A stretch of DNA of 64,000 nt from JAGVSR01 sp963786675 (GCA_963786675.1 CAWAZY010000005.1:310001-374000); one strand, 5' to 3'; counted from the first letter of the stretch, positions 26,752 through 36,447 are shown. Made by a program: numbers and translations. The notes: a model not told the origin generated them from the sequence alone.

Positions 26752-27090
26752 ATGTTGAAGAAACTCATCATTTTAGCTGGCGCGGTGGTTTCGGCCGCAG
26801 TGCTGCCGGCCATCTCACAGGCGGATGACACGGGCATGGCCGGCTCGCTCCACGACTTGCGTCGTGAGGGCCGCAAGGTCTGCATCGTCGATCATTGGCA
26901 TTACGGCAGTGGCTCTGGCGGCACCAAGAAGATCGCCATGAAGGATGCTGTCGGGTCGTGGTCCGGCTTCACGGCCATGGAGTACGGTTCCGACTGGGCC
27001 AACTTCAACAAGGCCAACAGCCGCCGGGTATCGTGTTCCAATGGGGGTGGGGGCGTCAACTGCTCGCTCGAAGGGCGGCCCTGCCGCTGA
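26752..27090 (+). CDS. Small secreted hypothetical protein
   Basis: 112 residues. A clean Sec signal peptide covers residues 1-24 (basic LKK start, hydrophobic ILAGAVVSAAVLPAIS, cleavage near SQA-DD). The mature part is about 88 residues with four cysteines, three of them close together near the end (SCSNGGGGVNCSLEGRPCR), suggesting two periplasmic disulfides. His and Trp residues are frequent (DHWHYGSGSGG). I do not recognise a named family. Confidence 0.65.
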   Translation: MLKKLIILAGAVVSAAVLPAISQADDTGMAGSLHDLRREGRKVCIVDHWHYGSGSGGTKKIAMKDAVGSWSGFTAMEYGSDWANFNKANSRRVSCSNGGGGVNCSLEGRPCR

Positions 27091-27297
27091 GATTAGAAAT
27101 TGGCCTTCCGGTTGGGAGATCGACCGGTCTGGCCCTGAAGAACCCGATCTCCGCCGTTCGTACGCATGGAGTAGTCACGCTGATTTTTTCAAAGCAATCG
27201 TATTAGCCTCCTCTCTCTCTTTTCTAGCCGCATGACCATAAAAACTCCGGATTGCCGTCCGCCCGACTGGACATCCGGAACCAACGCAGCAAACATT

Positions 27298-27338
27298 GAA
27301 AGAGCCGGAGCGCAGCCCACGCTCTGGCTCTTTCTCAT
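27298..27338. terminator. Bidirectional terminator between convergent genes
   Basis: GAAAGAGCCGGAGCG pairs with CGCTCTGGCTCTTTC (one mismatch) around a seven-base loop, with T-rich ends on both strands. It separates the secreted-protein gene from the convergent DUF937 gene. A second hairpin (TCCGGAT...ATCCGGA) lies at 27246-27279. Confidence 0.75.
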
Positions 27339-27369
27339 TTGACGCCAGGCTTGCCCGGCTACCGCGGCC

Positions 27370-28284
27370 TCAGCGGCCGAGGAAGATCCGGCGCAAGATG
27401 GACTGTAGGAATCCCCAGCCCCAGCGGACGAGGATCAGACGCACAATCCAGCCGATAATTCCCTTGCTCTGAAAGCCGAGCACGCCGCCGAGGATATCCC
27501 GGATGATGGTGTCGAGAGATCCGCCGCCTTGCGGCAGTTCAATACCCCCACCGGGTGACCGGGGCAGGCTCTCGCGCGGAACCTTCCTGCCGCCGCGGCG
27601 GATGATATCGGTCAGGTCGCCGTAAGGGTTTTCCTCGCGTCCGAAGCCTCCGGGAATGTCGCCGGGTATGGGCAACGGACGTTGCGTCCCCACATCGCCG
27701 CCACCACGCGGCAGCGGCTGGGACGGAGAGGAAGGGGCAGAGGCGGGTGTGGGCGCATCCAGGTCCTGGCCCTGATACCTTGCTCCTGTCGCATCCCGGC
27801 GCCCTTCACCCGGAACCGGCAACCGCTGCTGCGGATCGCCGAACTGATTGGCCAGGTTTTCCAGAAGTCCGCCGGCCTTTTGCGACAGCCCGCCCATGAC
27901 CATCGCGGCAATCGCCGGCATCATCTGCTTGATGAGGTCGTTGCTGACGCCGGTCTGGCGCGCGGCCCGCTGGGCGACCCCGCGGCTGGCGTCTTTCGAC
28001 CAGAGCACGTTGTCGAGCACTTCGATCCCGGCCGCCTGCACGGCATCCGAATCCAATGGCGCATCGGGGGCGAGCGTCTTGGCGTAATTGGCCTTGCCGA
28101 GGGTGGCGACCAGGTCCGCGACGCCGCCGCGATTAAGGGTGTTGCGCTCCATGCGGCGGGTCAGCTGAGGCACTACGGCCTCCAGGATGGCCGCCGTCTG
28201 GTCGCGGTCCAGGCCAAAGGAGCGGGCCAGATTGGCGACCGCGCCGCTGTCCTGTCCGTCCGTCAAAACGTCGAGAATATTCAC
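27370..28284 (-). CDS. DUF937 domain protein
   Basis: 304 residues. The N-terminal half has the DUF937 helical repeats: VANLARSFGLDRDQTAAILEAVVPQLTRRM and RQTGVSNDLIKQMMPAIAAMVMGGLS. A Pro/Gly/Arg-rich linker (about 150-250) follows, then a hydrophobic C-terminal segment (GIIGWIVRLILVRWGWGFLQSIL) that could anchor it to the membrane. The function is unknown for the family. It stands alone, divergent from hppA. Confidence 0.82.
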   Translation of the reverse strand: MNILDVLTDGQDSGAVANLARSFGLDRDQTAAILEAVVPQLTRRMERNTLNRGGVADLVATLGKANYAKTLAPDAPLDSDAVQAAGIEVLDNVLWSKDASRGVAQRAARQTGVSNDLIKQMMPAIAAMVMGGLSQKAGGLLENLANQFGDPQQRLPVPGEGRRDATGARYQGQDLDAPTPASAPSSPSQPLPRGGGDVGTQRPLPIPGDIPGGFGREENPYGDLTDIIRRGGRKVPRESLPRSPGGGIELPQGGGSLDTIIRDILGGVLGFQSKGIIGWIVRLILVRWGWGFLQSILRRIFLGR

Positions 28285-28578
28285 CGCGCGCTCCTTGATC
28301 CGTGCCGGGATGACGGACCTTTCCTATCTCAGGCGCGCTCAGACTTACAACGCGCAGGTGGCATCTGGTGGTGCATGTCAGCGCAAACCCCCAGAAATGC
28401 GACTTAAGTGCAGCCTTGCCCCCCTGTGCCTCAGTTGCAACGGCGCGGCACTTTTGGCATGGTCCGGCCGCAACTTGGGGTCTGGCCCGGCCCAGCAGGT
28501 CGCGGGGGTTCAAAAGGGGGAAGTCCCGCGCCCACAAGAATTCGGGTTCAATCGGCTACGGCCGAAGGGGAGAACAAC

Positions 28579-30735
28579 ATGACGGAAATACTTTGGGCGA
28601 TCATAGCCTGCGGGCTGTTGGCGATTGCCTACTCGGTCTTCACGGCCCGTGCTGTGATGGCCGCGGACGCGGGCAACGCGCGCATGCAGGAGATTGCCAG
28701 CGCAATTCGCGAGGGCGCACAGGCCTATCTGGATCGCCAGTATCGCACCATCGCAATGGTCGGCGTGGTCATCTTCGCCCTCGCATGGGCGCTGCTCGGA
28801 CCGCTCGTGGCCCTCGGCTTTCTGATCGGCGCGGTGCTCTCGGGACTCGCCGGTTACATCGGCATGAACGTGTCGGTGCGCGCCAACGTGCGCACGGCCC
28901 AGGCCGCGACCCAGTCGCTGGCTGCCGGTCTCGACATCGCGTTCAAGGCGGGCGCCGTCACCGGCATGCTCGTCGCCGGTCTCGCGCTCTTGGGCGTGTC
29001 CGTCTACTACTTCATCCTGACCGGTCCGTTGGGTCTGGCAACGTCCGACCGCACCGTCATCGACGCGCTCGTGGCGCTCGGCTTCGGCGCGTCGTTGATT
29101 TCGATCTTCGCCCGTCTCGGCGGCGGCATCTTCACCAAGGGTGCGGACGTCGGCGGCGATCTCGTGGGCAAGGTGGAAGCTGGCATCCCCGAGGATGATC
29201 CGCGCAACCCCGCCACCATCGCCGACAACGTCGGCGACAACGTCGGCGACTGCGCCGGTATGGCGGCCGACCTGTTCGAGACCTACGCCGTGACCGTTGT
29301 CGCGACCATGGTTCTGGCGGCAATCCTGTTCACGGGGCAGGCCAACCTGACCGCGCTGATGATCTACCCCATGGCCATTTGCGCCGCGTGCATCGTCACG
29401 TCGATCATCGGTACGTTCTTCGTCAAACTCGGCACCAATGGCTCGATCATGGGCGCGCTGTACAAGGGCTTCATTGCCTCGGCGGTGCTTTCGGTCGCGG
29501 GTCTGTGGGTCGCCACGGAGTATGTTCTGGGCGGTTTCGGTCCGGTCGGCACGGCCAAGGATGTCGAGATCACCGGAATGGCGCTGTTCCAGTGCGGTCT
29601 CGTCGGTCTTGGCGTCACCGGTCTCATCGTCTGGATCACCGAGTACTACACGGGCATCGACTATCGCCCCGTCCGCTCGATCAGCCAGGCGTCCGTCACC
29701 GGTCATGGCACCAACGTCATCCAGGGCCTCGCCGTCTCTCTCGAAGCCTGCGCGATGCCGACGCTCGTCATCGTCGCCGGCATTCTCATGACCTACAATC
29801 TGGCAGGCCTCTTCGGCACCGCGATCGCAACGACGACGATGCTCGGCCTCGCCGGCGTGGTTGTGGCGCTCGACGCCTTCGGCCCGGTGACGGACAACGC
29901 GGGTGGCATCGCCGAAATGGCGGGTCTGCCCAAGGAAGTCCGCCGCTCGACCGACGCGCTCGACGCGGTCGGCAACACCACCAAGGCCGTCACCAAGGGC
30001 TACGCCATCGGTTCGGCGGGCCTCGGCGCCCTGGTGCTGTTCGCGGCCTACAACTACGACCTCCAGCACTTCATCGCCGAAGCCAACAAGGAAGGCGCCA
30101 CCGCCTTCCAGTTCTTCAAGGGCGTTGAAATCAACTTCGGTCTCGACAACCCCTACGTCGTCGTCGGCCTGCTGCTCGGCGGTCTCATCCCCTACCTGTT
30201 CGGCGGCATCGCCATGACGGCCGTCGGCCGCGCGGCGGGCTCGATCGTCGAAGAGGTGCGTCGCCAGTTCAAGGCCAAGCCCGGCATCATGAAGGGCACC
30301 GAGAAGCCCGACTACGCGACCGCGGTCGACCTGCTGACGAAGGCGGCCATCAAGGAGATGATTGTTCCGTCGCTCCTGCCGGTGCTTTCGCCGATCGTGC
30401 TGTTCGTCGTGATCAGCGCGATCGGTGGCAAGGGCGCGGCCTTCTCGGCTGTCGGCGCCATGCTGCTCGGCGTGATCGTGACCGGTCTCTTCGTCGCCAT
30501 CTCGATGACTTCGGGCGGCGGCGCCTGGGACAACGCCAAGAAGAGCTTCGAAGACGGCTTCGTCGACAAGGATGGCGTCAAGCACCTGAAGGGCTCGGAG
30601 GCGCACAAGGCGTCGGTGACGGGCGACACGGTCGGCGATCCCTACAAGGATACGGCCGGTCCGGCCGTCAATCCGGCCATCAAGATCACCAACATCGTGG
30701 CACTTCTGATGCTGGCCGTGCTCGCGCACGGATAA
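28579..30735 (+). CDS. hppA: K+-independent membrane-bound proton-translocating pyrophosphatase
   Basis: 718 residues from ATG 28579 (GGGGAGA upstream; the frame stays open further up but without family similarity). It has about sixteen membrane helices. The pyrophosphate site is seen in FTKGADVGGDLVGKVEAGIP and DNVGDNVGDCAGMAADLFE. The GNTTKAVTKG stretch has Lys at residue 469, where K+-dependent enzymes have Ala, which marks the K+-independent H+-pumping class. The enzyme couples pyrophosphate hydrolysis to proton export, saving energy under low-energy growth. Monocistronic with a strong terminator. The 294-bp leader 28285-28578 holds no gene. Confidence 0.97.
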   Translation: MTEILWAIIACGLLAIAYSVFTARAVMAADAGNARMQEIASAIREGAQAYLDRQYRTIAMVGVVIFALAWALLGPLVALGFLIGAVLSGLAGYIGMNVSVRANVRTAQAATQSLAAGLDIAFKAGAVTGMLVAGLALLGVSVYYFILTGPLGLATSDRTVIDALVALGFGASLISIFARLGGGIFTKGADVGGDLVGKVEAGIPEDDPRNPATIADNVGDNVGDCAGMAADLFETYAVTVVATMVLAAILFTGQANLTALMIYPMAICAACIVTSIIGTFFVKLGTNGSIMGALYKGFIASAVLSVAGLWVATEYVLGGFGPVGTAKDVEITGMALFQCGLVGLGVTGLIVWITEYYTGIDYRPVRSISQASVTGHGTNVIQGLAVSLEACAMPTLVIVAGILMTYNLAGLFGTAIATTTMLGLAGVVVALDAFGPVTDNAGGIAEMAGLPKEVRRSTDALDAVGNTTKAVTKGYAIGSAGLGALVLFAAYNYDLQHFIAEANKEGATAFQFFKGVEINFGLDNPYVVVGLLLGGLIPYLFGGIAMTAVGRAAGSIVEEVRRQFKAKPGIMKGTEKPDYATAVDLLTKAAIKEMIVPSLLPVLSPIVLFVVISAIGGKGAAFSAVGAMLLGVIVTGLFVAISMTSGGGAWDNAKKSFEDGFVDKDGVKHLKGSEAHKASVTGDTVGDPYKDTAGPAVNPAIKITNIVALLMLAVLAHG

Positions 30736-30768
30736 CGCCAATCAGAAGTCCGGCCACCACGAAAACGA

Positions 30769-30798
30769 AAAAGCCCCGGTTGATCCGGGGCTTTTTTA
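30769..30798 (+). terminator. Rho-independent terminator after hppA
   Basis: AAGCCCCGG and CCGGGGCTT (30771-30779, 30785-30793) with a five-base loop, followed by TTTTTT. Confidence 0.93.
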
Positions 30799-30838
30799 TT
30801 GGCGGGATGACGCTCATCCTGAACCATCCAGGCCGGAT

Positions 30839-31969
30839 CTACCGTTGCAGGGCGGCGGACTTGTTTTCTTCGTCGAGGTAGTAGCTGTTCACCCAGCCGG
30901 ACACGGCCCCATGCCGGATCGGGCACCAGTCGCCTTCGCACGACCCGGTGATCCGCACGCCCGTGCCATGGGGTGGGATGGCGCCCACGCGCGGATGATA
31001 TTCGGTTGGACCGGAGCGCACGTTGAGAACGTCGAAGATTTCGACACGCGCGACTTGAAAGGTTGGGACTGGAGGTTCCGCCTTGACGGGCTGCGGCTTT
31101 GCCGCCGGAGCCTTCGTGCGCTTGGGCTGCGCGACCTTGCGCACCGGAGTTGGCGGGGCGGCTTTTGCCGCCGGCGTCACCAGCGCTGCCGTGGTGAACG
31201 CCGGGACTGGCTTGGCGGGCGCGTCCGCCGGGCTTCGATGCGGCGTGGCATTGGTCAGACCAGAGGGTTGCGGCATGGCCGCCGATCGCGCCGCAGCCTG
31301 TGCCGCCGGCGCGAAGGCGAACGCGAACCACTGCAGCGGCGCTTCGGATGCGGCCGCCACGCCGCTCTCTGCCGCCACGGTGATGGGCTCGGCTGGCGCC
31401 ATGGCGCGCGCGATCGAATCAGGCGCTGCGTGGGAGGGTTGTGATGGTTCAGTGGGGGCAGGTGCTGCTGCAGCGCGGCTCTCGGCTGGTGCGGGCTGGT
31501 TCTCCGGCTTGGGCTTCGCGGCGGGCTCACGCTCGATCTTCGGCGCGGTTGCCGGCTTGACCGGCTTGGTCATCGCCAGCAGCACAGGGGCGCGCTCGAC
31601 CAGCGTGGCGGTGCCGGTTTCGCCGCTGGTGTCACGCCAGTTGAGACGTGTGCCGTCGAGCCCGACCGTGAGGCAGCGCAGCTTGGCGTCAAACCAGCGG
31701 AAGAACTTGAGGCAAAGCTGATCGTTGGCGACGTGCCAGCGGCCGCGATCCTTGACCGCGCCGAGCACGGGACCCAGGGCCCCGGCATTGCCCGAAACCA
31801 GACCGTCCTTGCCGAAGCGGATAGGGATGGTCGTGCCGAGGGGCGTGTCGAGTTCGAGAAGCGCCCCGTTGAAGGTGGCCTTCAGATCGTCGCTGGACAG
31901 GCGGACGGGGTCGGCATTCGCCGGAACCGTACCAGCCAGCACGCAGGGCAGGATGAAACGCCGCAACAT
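30839..31969 (-). CDS. Secreted SH3b-domain protein with Ala/Pro-rich linker
   Basis: 376 residues. Signal peptide at residues 1-19 (FILPCVLAGTVPANA-DP). Residues 20-125 form a small domain with three cysteines (DQLCLKFF, AKLRCLTVGL). Residues about 135-300 are an Ala/Pro/Lys-rich linker. The C-terminal 70 residues are a bacterial SH3 domain: VLNVRSGPTEYHPRVGAIPPHGTGVRI split over the fold, then WCPIRHGAVSGWVNSYYL. Such domains bind peptidoglycan or surface ligands; the partner is unknown. Convergent with hppA. Confidence 0.8.
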   Translation of the reverse strand: MLRRFILPCVLAGTVPANADPVRLSSDDLKATFNGALLELDTPLGTTIPIRFGKDGLVSGNAGALGPVLGAVKDRGRWHVANDQLCLKFFRWFDAKLRCLTVGLDGTRLNWRDTSGETGTATLVERAPVLLAMTKPVKPATAPKIEREPAAKPKPENQPAPAESRAAAAPAPTEPSQPSHAAPDSIARAMAPAEPITVAAESGVAAASEAPLQWFAFAFAPAAQAAARSAAMPQPSGLTNATPHRSPADAPAKPVPAFTTAALVTPAAKAAPPTPVRKVAQPKRTKAPAAKPQPVKAEPPVPTFQVARVEIFDVLNVRSGPTEYHPRVGAIPPHGTGVRITGSCEGDWCPIRHGAVSGWVNSYYLDEENKSAALQR

Positions 31970-32195
31970 CTACGCAAATACTCTCGTTGCCGTATCCGCT
32001 CGCAAGGGAGACGGACGGACACTTCACCATCAGTGTGGCGTGAAAAGGGTAGAGAGCCTGTGGTTAACGAAAGGTTTCCGAACCTGCCTTGCCTTTGGAA
32101 TATCTCTTTCCAAAGTACAAGTTGAGGCCCGTTCCGTGCGCGGTCGACCTCAGGCGGGACGAGCCACGCTGAAACCAGCCTGCGTCGTGCTCCGA

Positions 32196-32675
32196 TCACT
32201 CGCCGAAGATCTGCTTTGTGCCAAGGTTGCGGAACAGCTGCTTGAGGATGCCGTCTTCGCTGCCGCCCGGCGCGGGTGTGGTGCGCGAGATGAAGTCGAA
32301 GATCTTGCCGTCCTTCAGTCCGTAATTGGCGACCCGGTCCACCGTGCCCGTCTGGTTGAAATAGACGGCCAGCACCTTGCGGTCGACTTCCTCCGGCGAA
32401 AAGAACGCGGTCTGCGTCATGGTGGAGGAGATATAATAGAAAACTTGGCCCGAGCCTGTGGTGGTCGTCGATGTCGGTGTGCCGAGGGCGAGGCGCACCT
32501 GCTCTTGCGCCATGCCGGGCTGGATCTGCTGGATGTCCGTCTCGCGGAACATCTGGCCGTGTTTGGTGATCTGCTCGGCACACCCGCCTGCGAGGGCCAC
32601 AGCGCCTAGAAACACCAGCTGCGCCCATTTGGCGAAGTGGCGTCGCGGCAGTCGTCCTGGGCGCATGCTGATCAC
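32196..32675 (-). CDS. bamE: Outer membrane assembly lipoprotein BamE (SmpA/OmlA)
   Basis: 159 residues. The lipobox LAGGC puts the lipidated cysteine at residue 32. The mature domain begins with the BamE motif IQQIQPGMAQEQVRLALGTPT, followed by FYYISSTMTQTAFFSPEEVDRKVLAVYF in family-typical order. BamE is an accessory of the BAM complex that folds outer-membrane beta-barrels. Divergent from the cytochrome chaperone gene at 32809, a common alphaproteobacterial arrangement. The gap 31970-32195 holds nothing I can identify. Confidence 0.92.
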   Translation of the reverse strand: MISMRPGRLPRRHFAKWAQLVFLGAVALAGGCAEQITKHGQMFRETDIQQIQPGMAQEQVRLALGTPTSTTTTGSGQVFYYISSTMTQTAFFSPEEVDRKVLAVYFNQTGTVDRVANYGLKDGKIFDFISRTTPAPGGSEDGILKQLFRNLGTKQIFGE

Positions 32676-32808
32676 GTTGTCCCTAGAATCACACTGGAAT
32701 GTCGGTTATCGCAGGCCATATCCCCTGAGGACCCGCCGTGCAACGCAAGCGCGCGCGGTTCCCCCTGACAAGTTTCGGCCCTGTCGATGAAATGGAGCCC
32801 CGTTCCCC

Positions 32809-33342
32809 ATGCTGACCTGGTTTTCACGCCGCACTGCCAGCCGCCGTAAAGCAGCGAACCTTTATGGCGCGGTCGTGGCTAAGGCGCGCACGCCAGAGTT
32901 GTTTGCGGGCGCCGGCATCGCAGATACGCCCGAGGGACGATACGAAGCTCTTGTTTTGACACTCTTTCTTGTGATGGAACGGTTGCGCGCCGAGGGTCCC
33001 GCCGGACCCGCCGCCGATGCCGCTCGTGATCTGATCGAGACCTTTGTCACCGACATGGACGACAACATGCGCGAAATGGGGGTCGGCGACCTGACCGTGC
33101 CGAAGAAGGTGAAAAAGGCCGCCGCGGCGTTTTACGACCGGGGCGAGGCCTATCGGGCGGCCATGGACCCGGCGGCTGATCCAGACGCCTTGCCGGCCCT
33201 GATCGGCCGCGTCGTCCCGGCCTCGGCGGACCGTCCGCTTGATGCCTCGGCCATTGCCCGGCATATGCGTGCCGAAGCAGCCGACCTCGCCTCTCGGCCC
33301 ATCGATCGCATCTTGGCGGGTGACTTGGAACATGCCGCCTGA
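32809..33342 (+). CDS. Ubiquinol-cytochrome c chaperone family protein (CBP3-like)
   Basis: 177 residues. The family pattern is clear: LYGAVVAKARTPELFAGAGI, TPEGRYEALVLTLFLVMERL, then ETFVTDMDDNMREMGVGDL and VPKKVKKAAAAFYDRGEAY. The mitochondrial relative CBP3 helps assemble cytochrome b of complex III. In alphaproteobacteria the gene almost always precedes DUF177, as here (72 bp). No membrane segment; cytoplasmic. Confidence 0.92.
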   Translation: MLTWFSRRTASRRKAANLYGAVVAKARTPELFAGAGIADTPEGRYEALVLTLFLVMERLRAEGPAGPAADAARDLIETFVTDMDDNMREMGVGDLTVPKKVKKAAAAFYDRGEAYRAAMDPAADPDALPALIGRVVPASADRPLDASAIARHMRAEAADLASRPIDRILAGDLEHAA

Positions 33343-33413
33343 GCGGTCTCGAACTCTCGCGGCGGCAGTCAGTGGGTCCAGCGCCGCCACGACAGCTTGA
33401 ATGGAAAAAAGCC

Positions 33414-33962
33414 ATGACCGAAATCCTCGACTGGTCGCATGAGGCGACCGACATCGGTGAGCGCGGCCTGAAAAAGAGCCGGTCCGCGACTTCCGCGGAA
33501 CTCGCCGCGCTCGCGCAGAACCTCGACCTCGTGTCCTGCAGCCACTTGGATGTGACGTATACCGTCGAAGGCCGCGGGCGCGATGCGTACCGGGTGACGG
33601 GCGAAGTGGATGCCGGTGTCGTGCAGGCCTGCGTCATCACACTCGAGCCTGTCACCGATCGTGTCCGCGAACGCTTCACGGTTACGTTCCACCGCGATGC
33701 GGTCACAGACGGGCCCAAGACCGCCCGCCAAGCTGACACCACGGACCCAGAAATGGAGATTCTCGCCGCTGAGGATGTGGAGCCCTTGATCCGGGATCGC
33801 ATCGAGGTTGGCCGCATCGTTTATGAAACGCTGTCGGCGGGGCTTAATCCCTACCCGCGCAAGGAGGGGGCCGATTTCGACTGGCAGGACCCTCGCGCCG
33901 AGGCTGACCGGATCAAAACCCACCCCTTTGCCGCTCTGAAGTCGTTGAAGAAAGACGGCTGA
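33414..33962 (+). CDS. DUF177 (YceD) family protein
   Basis: 182 residues from ATG 33414. The first part reads LSWSH-type EILDWSHEATDIGERG. The core shows VTYTVEGRGRDAYRVTGEVDAGVVQACVITLEPV in two blocks (the Cys in VQACV is conserved) and the acidic end IRDRIEVGRIVYETLSAGLNPYPRK. YceD homologues affect 23S rRNA accumulation. In many bacteria rpmF follows; here it does not, and plsX comes next, which is usual for alphaproteobacteria. The gap 33963-34175 is empty. Confidence 0.9.
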   Translation: MTEILDWSHEATDIGERGLKKSRSATSAELAALAQNLDLVSCSHLDVTYTVEGRGRDAYRVTGEVDAGVVQACVITLEPVTDRVRERFTVTFHRDAVTDGPKTARQADTTDPEMEILAAEDVEPLIRDRIEVGRIVYETLSAGLNPYPRKEGADFDWQDPRAEADRIKTHPFAALKSLKKDG

Positions 33963-34175
33963 TGGACCGGGCGGTGGAGCTGGGCCCATCAAATCCATGA
34001 CCTAAGCGTGCGGTTTCGGCGCGTCGTCTGCGCACCGCGACTGAATTATCGGTTGTCAGTCCGCGCTGGGCCGCTATTTTCCGCCGGTCCGGCTGCTTCG
34101 GCGGACCGCCCTGTTCAAAGCGTGGCGGCACGGGAATGTGGCGCCGGCCTTTTCTGACAAGAGTGATCGCACACC

Positions 34176-35219
34176 ATGGTTGAATCTCGGACGCTGGCGC
34201 TCGACGCCATGGGCGGTGATCATGGGCCGGAGGTCGTGGTGCGGGGGGCGGCGATCTCGCTCGTGCGTCATCCGCAAATGTCCTTCATTTTCTACGGTGA
34301 CGCGGCGCGGATCGACACGGTGCTCGACCAGCATCCCGCGCTGAAGGCGCGCGCGCGCGTCGTCCACACCGATCTCGTCGTGGCCATGCACGACAAGCCG
34401 AGCCAAGCGTTGCGGCGCGGCAAAGGCTCCAGCATGTGGCTGGCGTTGCAGGCGGTTCGCGACGGTGAAGCCCACGCGGCGGTCTCGGCCGGCAACACTG
34501 GTGCGCTGATGGCCATGGCGCGTCTCATCCTGCGGCCCATGACAGGAATCGAGCGGCCGGCGATTGCCGCCCTTTGGCCGACCGTCAAATCGGAATGCAT
34601 TGTTCTCGATGTCGGCGCCAATATCGGCGCGACCGCCCGGCAGCTGGCGGACTTTGCCCTCATGGGTTCGGCGATGGCGCGGGCGCTGTTTCATGTCGAA
34701 CGCCCGACCGTGGGGCTCCTCAACGTCGGTGTCGAGGAGATCAAGGGGGGCGACGAGGTCAAGGAAGCGCACGCCATCCTGAAGGGCGGTCACCTTCCCC
34801 TCGACTACCGCGGCTACGTGGAAGGCGATGAGATCGGGCAGGGCAAAGTGGACGTGGTCGTTGTCGAGGGCTTTGCCGGCAACATCGCCCTGAAGACGGC
34901 GGAGGGGACGGCGCGGCAGATTAGCCAGTACCTTAAGGACGCCATGACGCGCACCTGGGCCTCCAAGCTGGGGGCCAGGATGGCCAGGGGCGGCTTCCGG
35001 GTCTTGAAACAAAAGATGGATCCGCGCCGGGTGAACGGCGGAACCTTCCTCGGGCTGAACGGCATCGCGGTGAAGAGCCACGGCGGCATTGACGCACTGG
35101 GCTTTGCGAGCGCGGTCGATCTCGGCTACGAGATGGCCCAGAGCGGGCTCCTGGAGCGGCTTGGGGGCGATCTGGAAAGCTTCCATCATACGCTTGAGAA
35201 AGCGGCCACCGGAACCTGA
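34176..35219 (+). CDS. plsX: Phosphate acyltransferase PlsX
   Basis: 347 residues, full length. LALDAMGGDHGPEVVVRGA at the N-terminus, AAVSAGNTGALMAMA and VDVVVVEGFAGNIALKTAEG are diagnostic. PlsX converts acyl-ACP and phosphate to acyl-phosphate, the substrate of PlsY in phospholipid synthesis, acting as a peripheral membrane enzyme. Followed by fabH 75 bp downstream, the conserved lipid gene pair. Confidence 0.97.
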   Translation: MVESRTLALDAMGGDHGPEVVVRGAAISLVRHPQMSFIFYGDAARIDTVLDQHPALKARARVVHTDLVVAMHDKPSQALRRGKGSSMWLALQAVRDGEAHAAVSAGNTGALMAMARLILRPMTGIERPAIAALWPTVKSECIVLDVGANIGATARQLADFALMGSAMARALFHVERPTVGLLNVGVEEIKGGDEVKEAHAILKGGHLPLDYRGYVEGDEIGQGKVDVVVVEGFAGNIALKTAEGTARQISQYLKDAMTRTWASKLGARMARGGFRVLKQKMDPRRVNGGTFLGLNGIAVKSHGGIDALGFASAVDLGYEMAQSGLLERLGGDLESFHHTLEKAATGT

Positions 35220-35294
35220 CCCCGGGACGGAACGTCCGCACCGGTGCAAGGCCGCGGCGATCACGTTGCGCGGCAAACGACAAGAGGCAAGAGC

Positions 35295-36272
35295 GTGGCA
35301 GTCATTCGGTCGGTCATTCGCGGCGTCGGCGCTCATCTGCCCAAGCGCGTCATGACCAACGCGGATATCTCCCAGATTGTAGAGACGTCCGACGAATGGA
35401 TCGTCGAGCGCTCGGGTATCCGTCAGCGCCATATCGCCGGTGACGATGAACTGACGTCCGATCTGGGCATCGCGGCGGCGCATCAGGCGCTGGTACGCGC
35501 CGGCATCGATCCCATCGAAATCGATCTCGTGATCTGCGCCACCGCCACGCCCGACAGGACATTCCCGGCCACCGCCGTGCGCATCCAGCACAAGCTGGGG
35601 ATCACCAAGGGCGCCGCCTTCGATGTGCAGGCGGTGTGTTCGGGCTTCGTCTACGCCATGACGATTGCCGACAATTTTCTCAAGTCCGGGCAGTTCAAGC
35701 GGGCCGTGGTGATCGGCGCGGAGACGTTTTCGCGCATCCTGGACTGGTCGGACCGCTCGACCTGCGTCTTGTTCGGCGACGGTGCGGGTGCGGTAGTCCT
35801 CGAAGCCCAGCCGCAGCATGGTACCGGAAACGATCGCGGCATCCTCTCGACCATCATCCGTTCCGACGGCCGCTACGAAGATTTGCTCTACGTGGACGGC
35901 GGGCCGGGGTCCACGAAGACGGTCGGACACTTGCGCATGAACGGCCGCGAGGTCTTCCGGCACGCTGTTCAGAAAATTTCCGGGGTCATTGAAGAAACGC
36001 TGGTCGCGACCGGACACGCGGCCGACGAGATCGATCTTTTCGTTCCGCATCAGGCCAATGCCCGCATTCTCGACGGTATCGCCAAAAAGCTCGGCGTGGC
36101 GCCGGAAAAGATCATGAAGACGCTGTCCCGGCATGGAAATACGTCAGCGGCATCCATCCCGCTGGCGTTGGCGGCGGCCGTTGACGAACACCGCGTCAAG
36201 GAAGGCGATTTGGTCCTCATGGAGGCCATGGGCGGCGGCTTCACCTGGGGGGCCGTGCTGGTCCGATGGTAA
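35295..36272 (+). CDS. fabH: 3-oxoacyl-ACP synthase III (FabH)
   Basis: 325 residues from a GTG at 35295, which has AAGAGG upstream and gives the normal N-terminus (VIRSVIRGVGAHLPKRVMTN). The triad is visible: Cys in FDVQAVCSGFVYA, His in FVPHQANARI, Asn in RHGNTSAASIPLAL. FabH starts fatty acid synthesis by condensing acetyl-CoA with malonyl-ACP. Between plsX and ihfA, as in most alphaproteobacteria. Confidence 0.96.
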   Translation: MAVIRSVIRGVGAHLPKRVMTNADISQIVETSDEWIVERSGIRQRHIAGDDELTSDLGIAAAHQALVRAGIDPIEIDLVICATATPDRTFPATAVRIQHKLGITKGAAFDVQAVCSGFVYAMTIADNFLKSGQFKRAVVIGAETFSRILDWSDRSTCVLFGDGAGAVVLEAQPQHGTGNDRGILSTIIRSDGRYEDLLYVDGGPGSTKTVGHLRMNGREVFRHAVQKISGVIEETLVATGHAADEIDLFVPHQANARILDGIAKKLGVAPEKIMKTLSRHGNTSAASIPLALAAAVDEHRVKEGDLVLMEAMGGGFTWGAVLVRW

Positions 36273-36447
36273 ATTTTCCCGGCTTTTCGGTTAAAATTGC
36301 TGCACTGCGATAAGAGAACGAAGGATAATTGTTTAATTTCAGCATCTTGCGCTGTGTCCCTCGTTGACCCGCGACATTGCTCCCGCTAGCATTGCTCTGC
36401 ACCACAAAAAAGAAGGGTGCCGTTGAAGCTGCGGGGAGGCGCGGATA

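Noticed and set aside
28450..28500. Sigma-54-like TTGGCAT upstream of hppA
   Set aside because: The -12 GC is not at the required ten-base distance.
28510..30741. Very long minus-strand open frame (about 743 codons) opposite hppA
   Set aside because: Composition is Arg/Glu/His-rich antisense of a membrane protein gene; hppA is certain.
33963..34175. rpmF between DUF177 and plsX
   Set aside because: Searched because it is common in other bacteria; no L32-like zinc-finger frame is present.
34074..36134. Long minus-strand frame (about 686 codons) across plsX and fabH
   Set aside because: Antisense shadow spanning two well-supported genes and their spacer.
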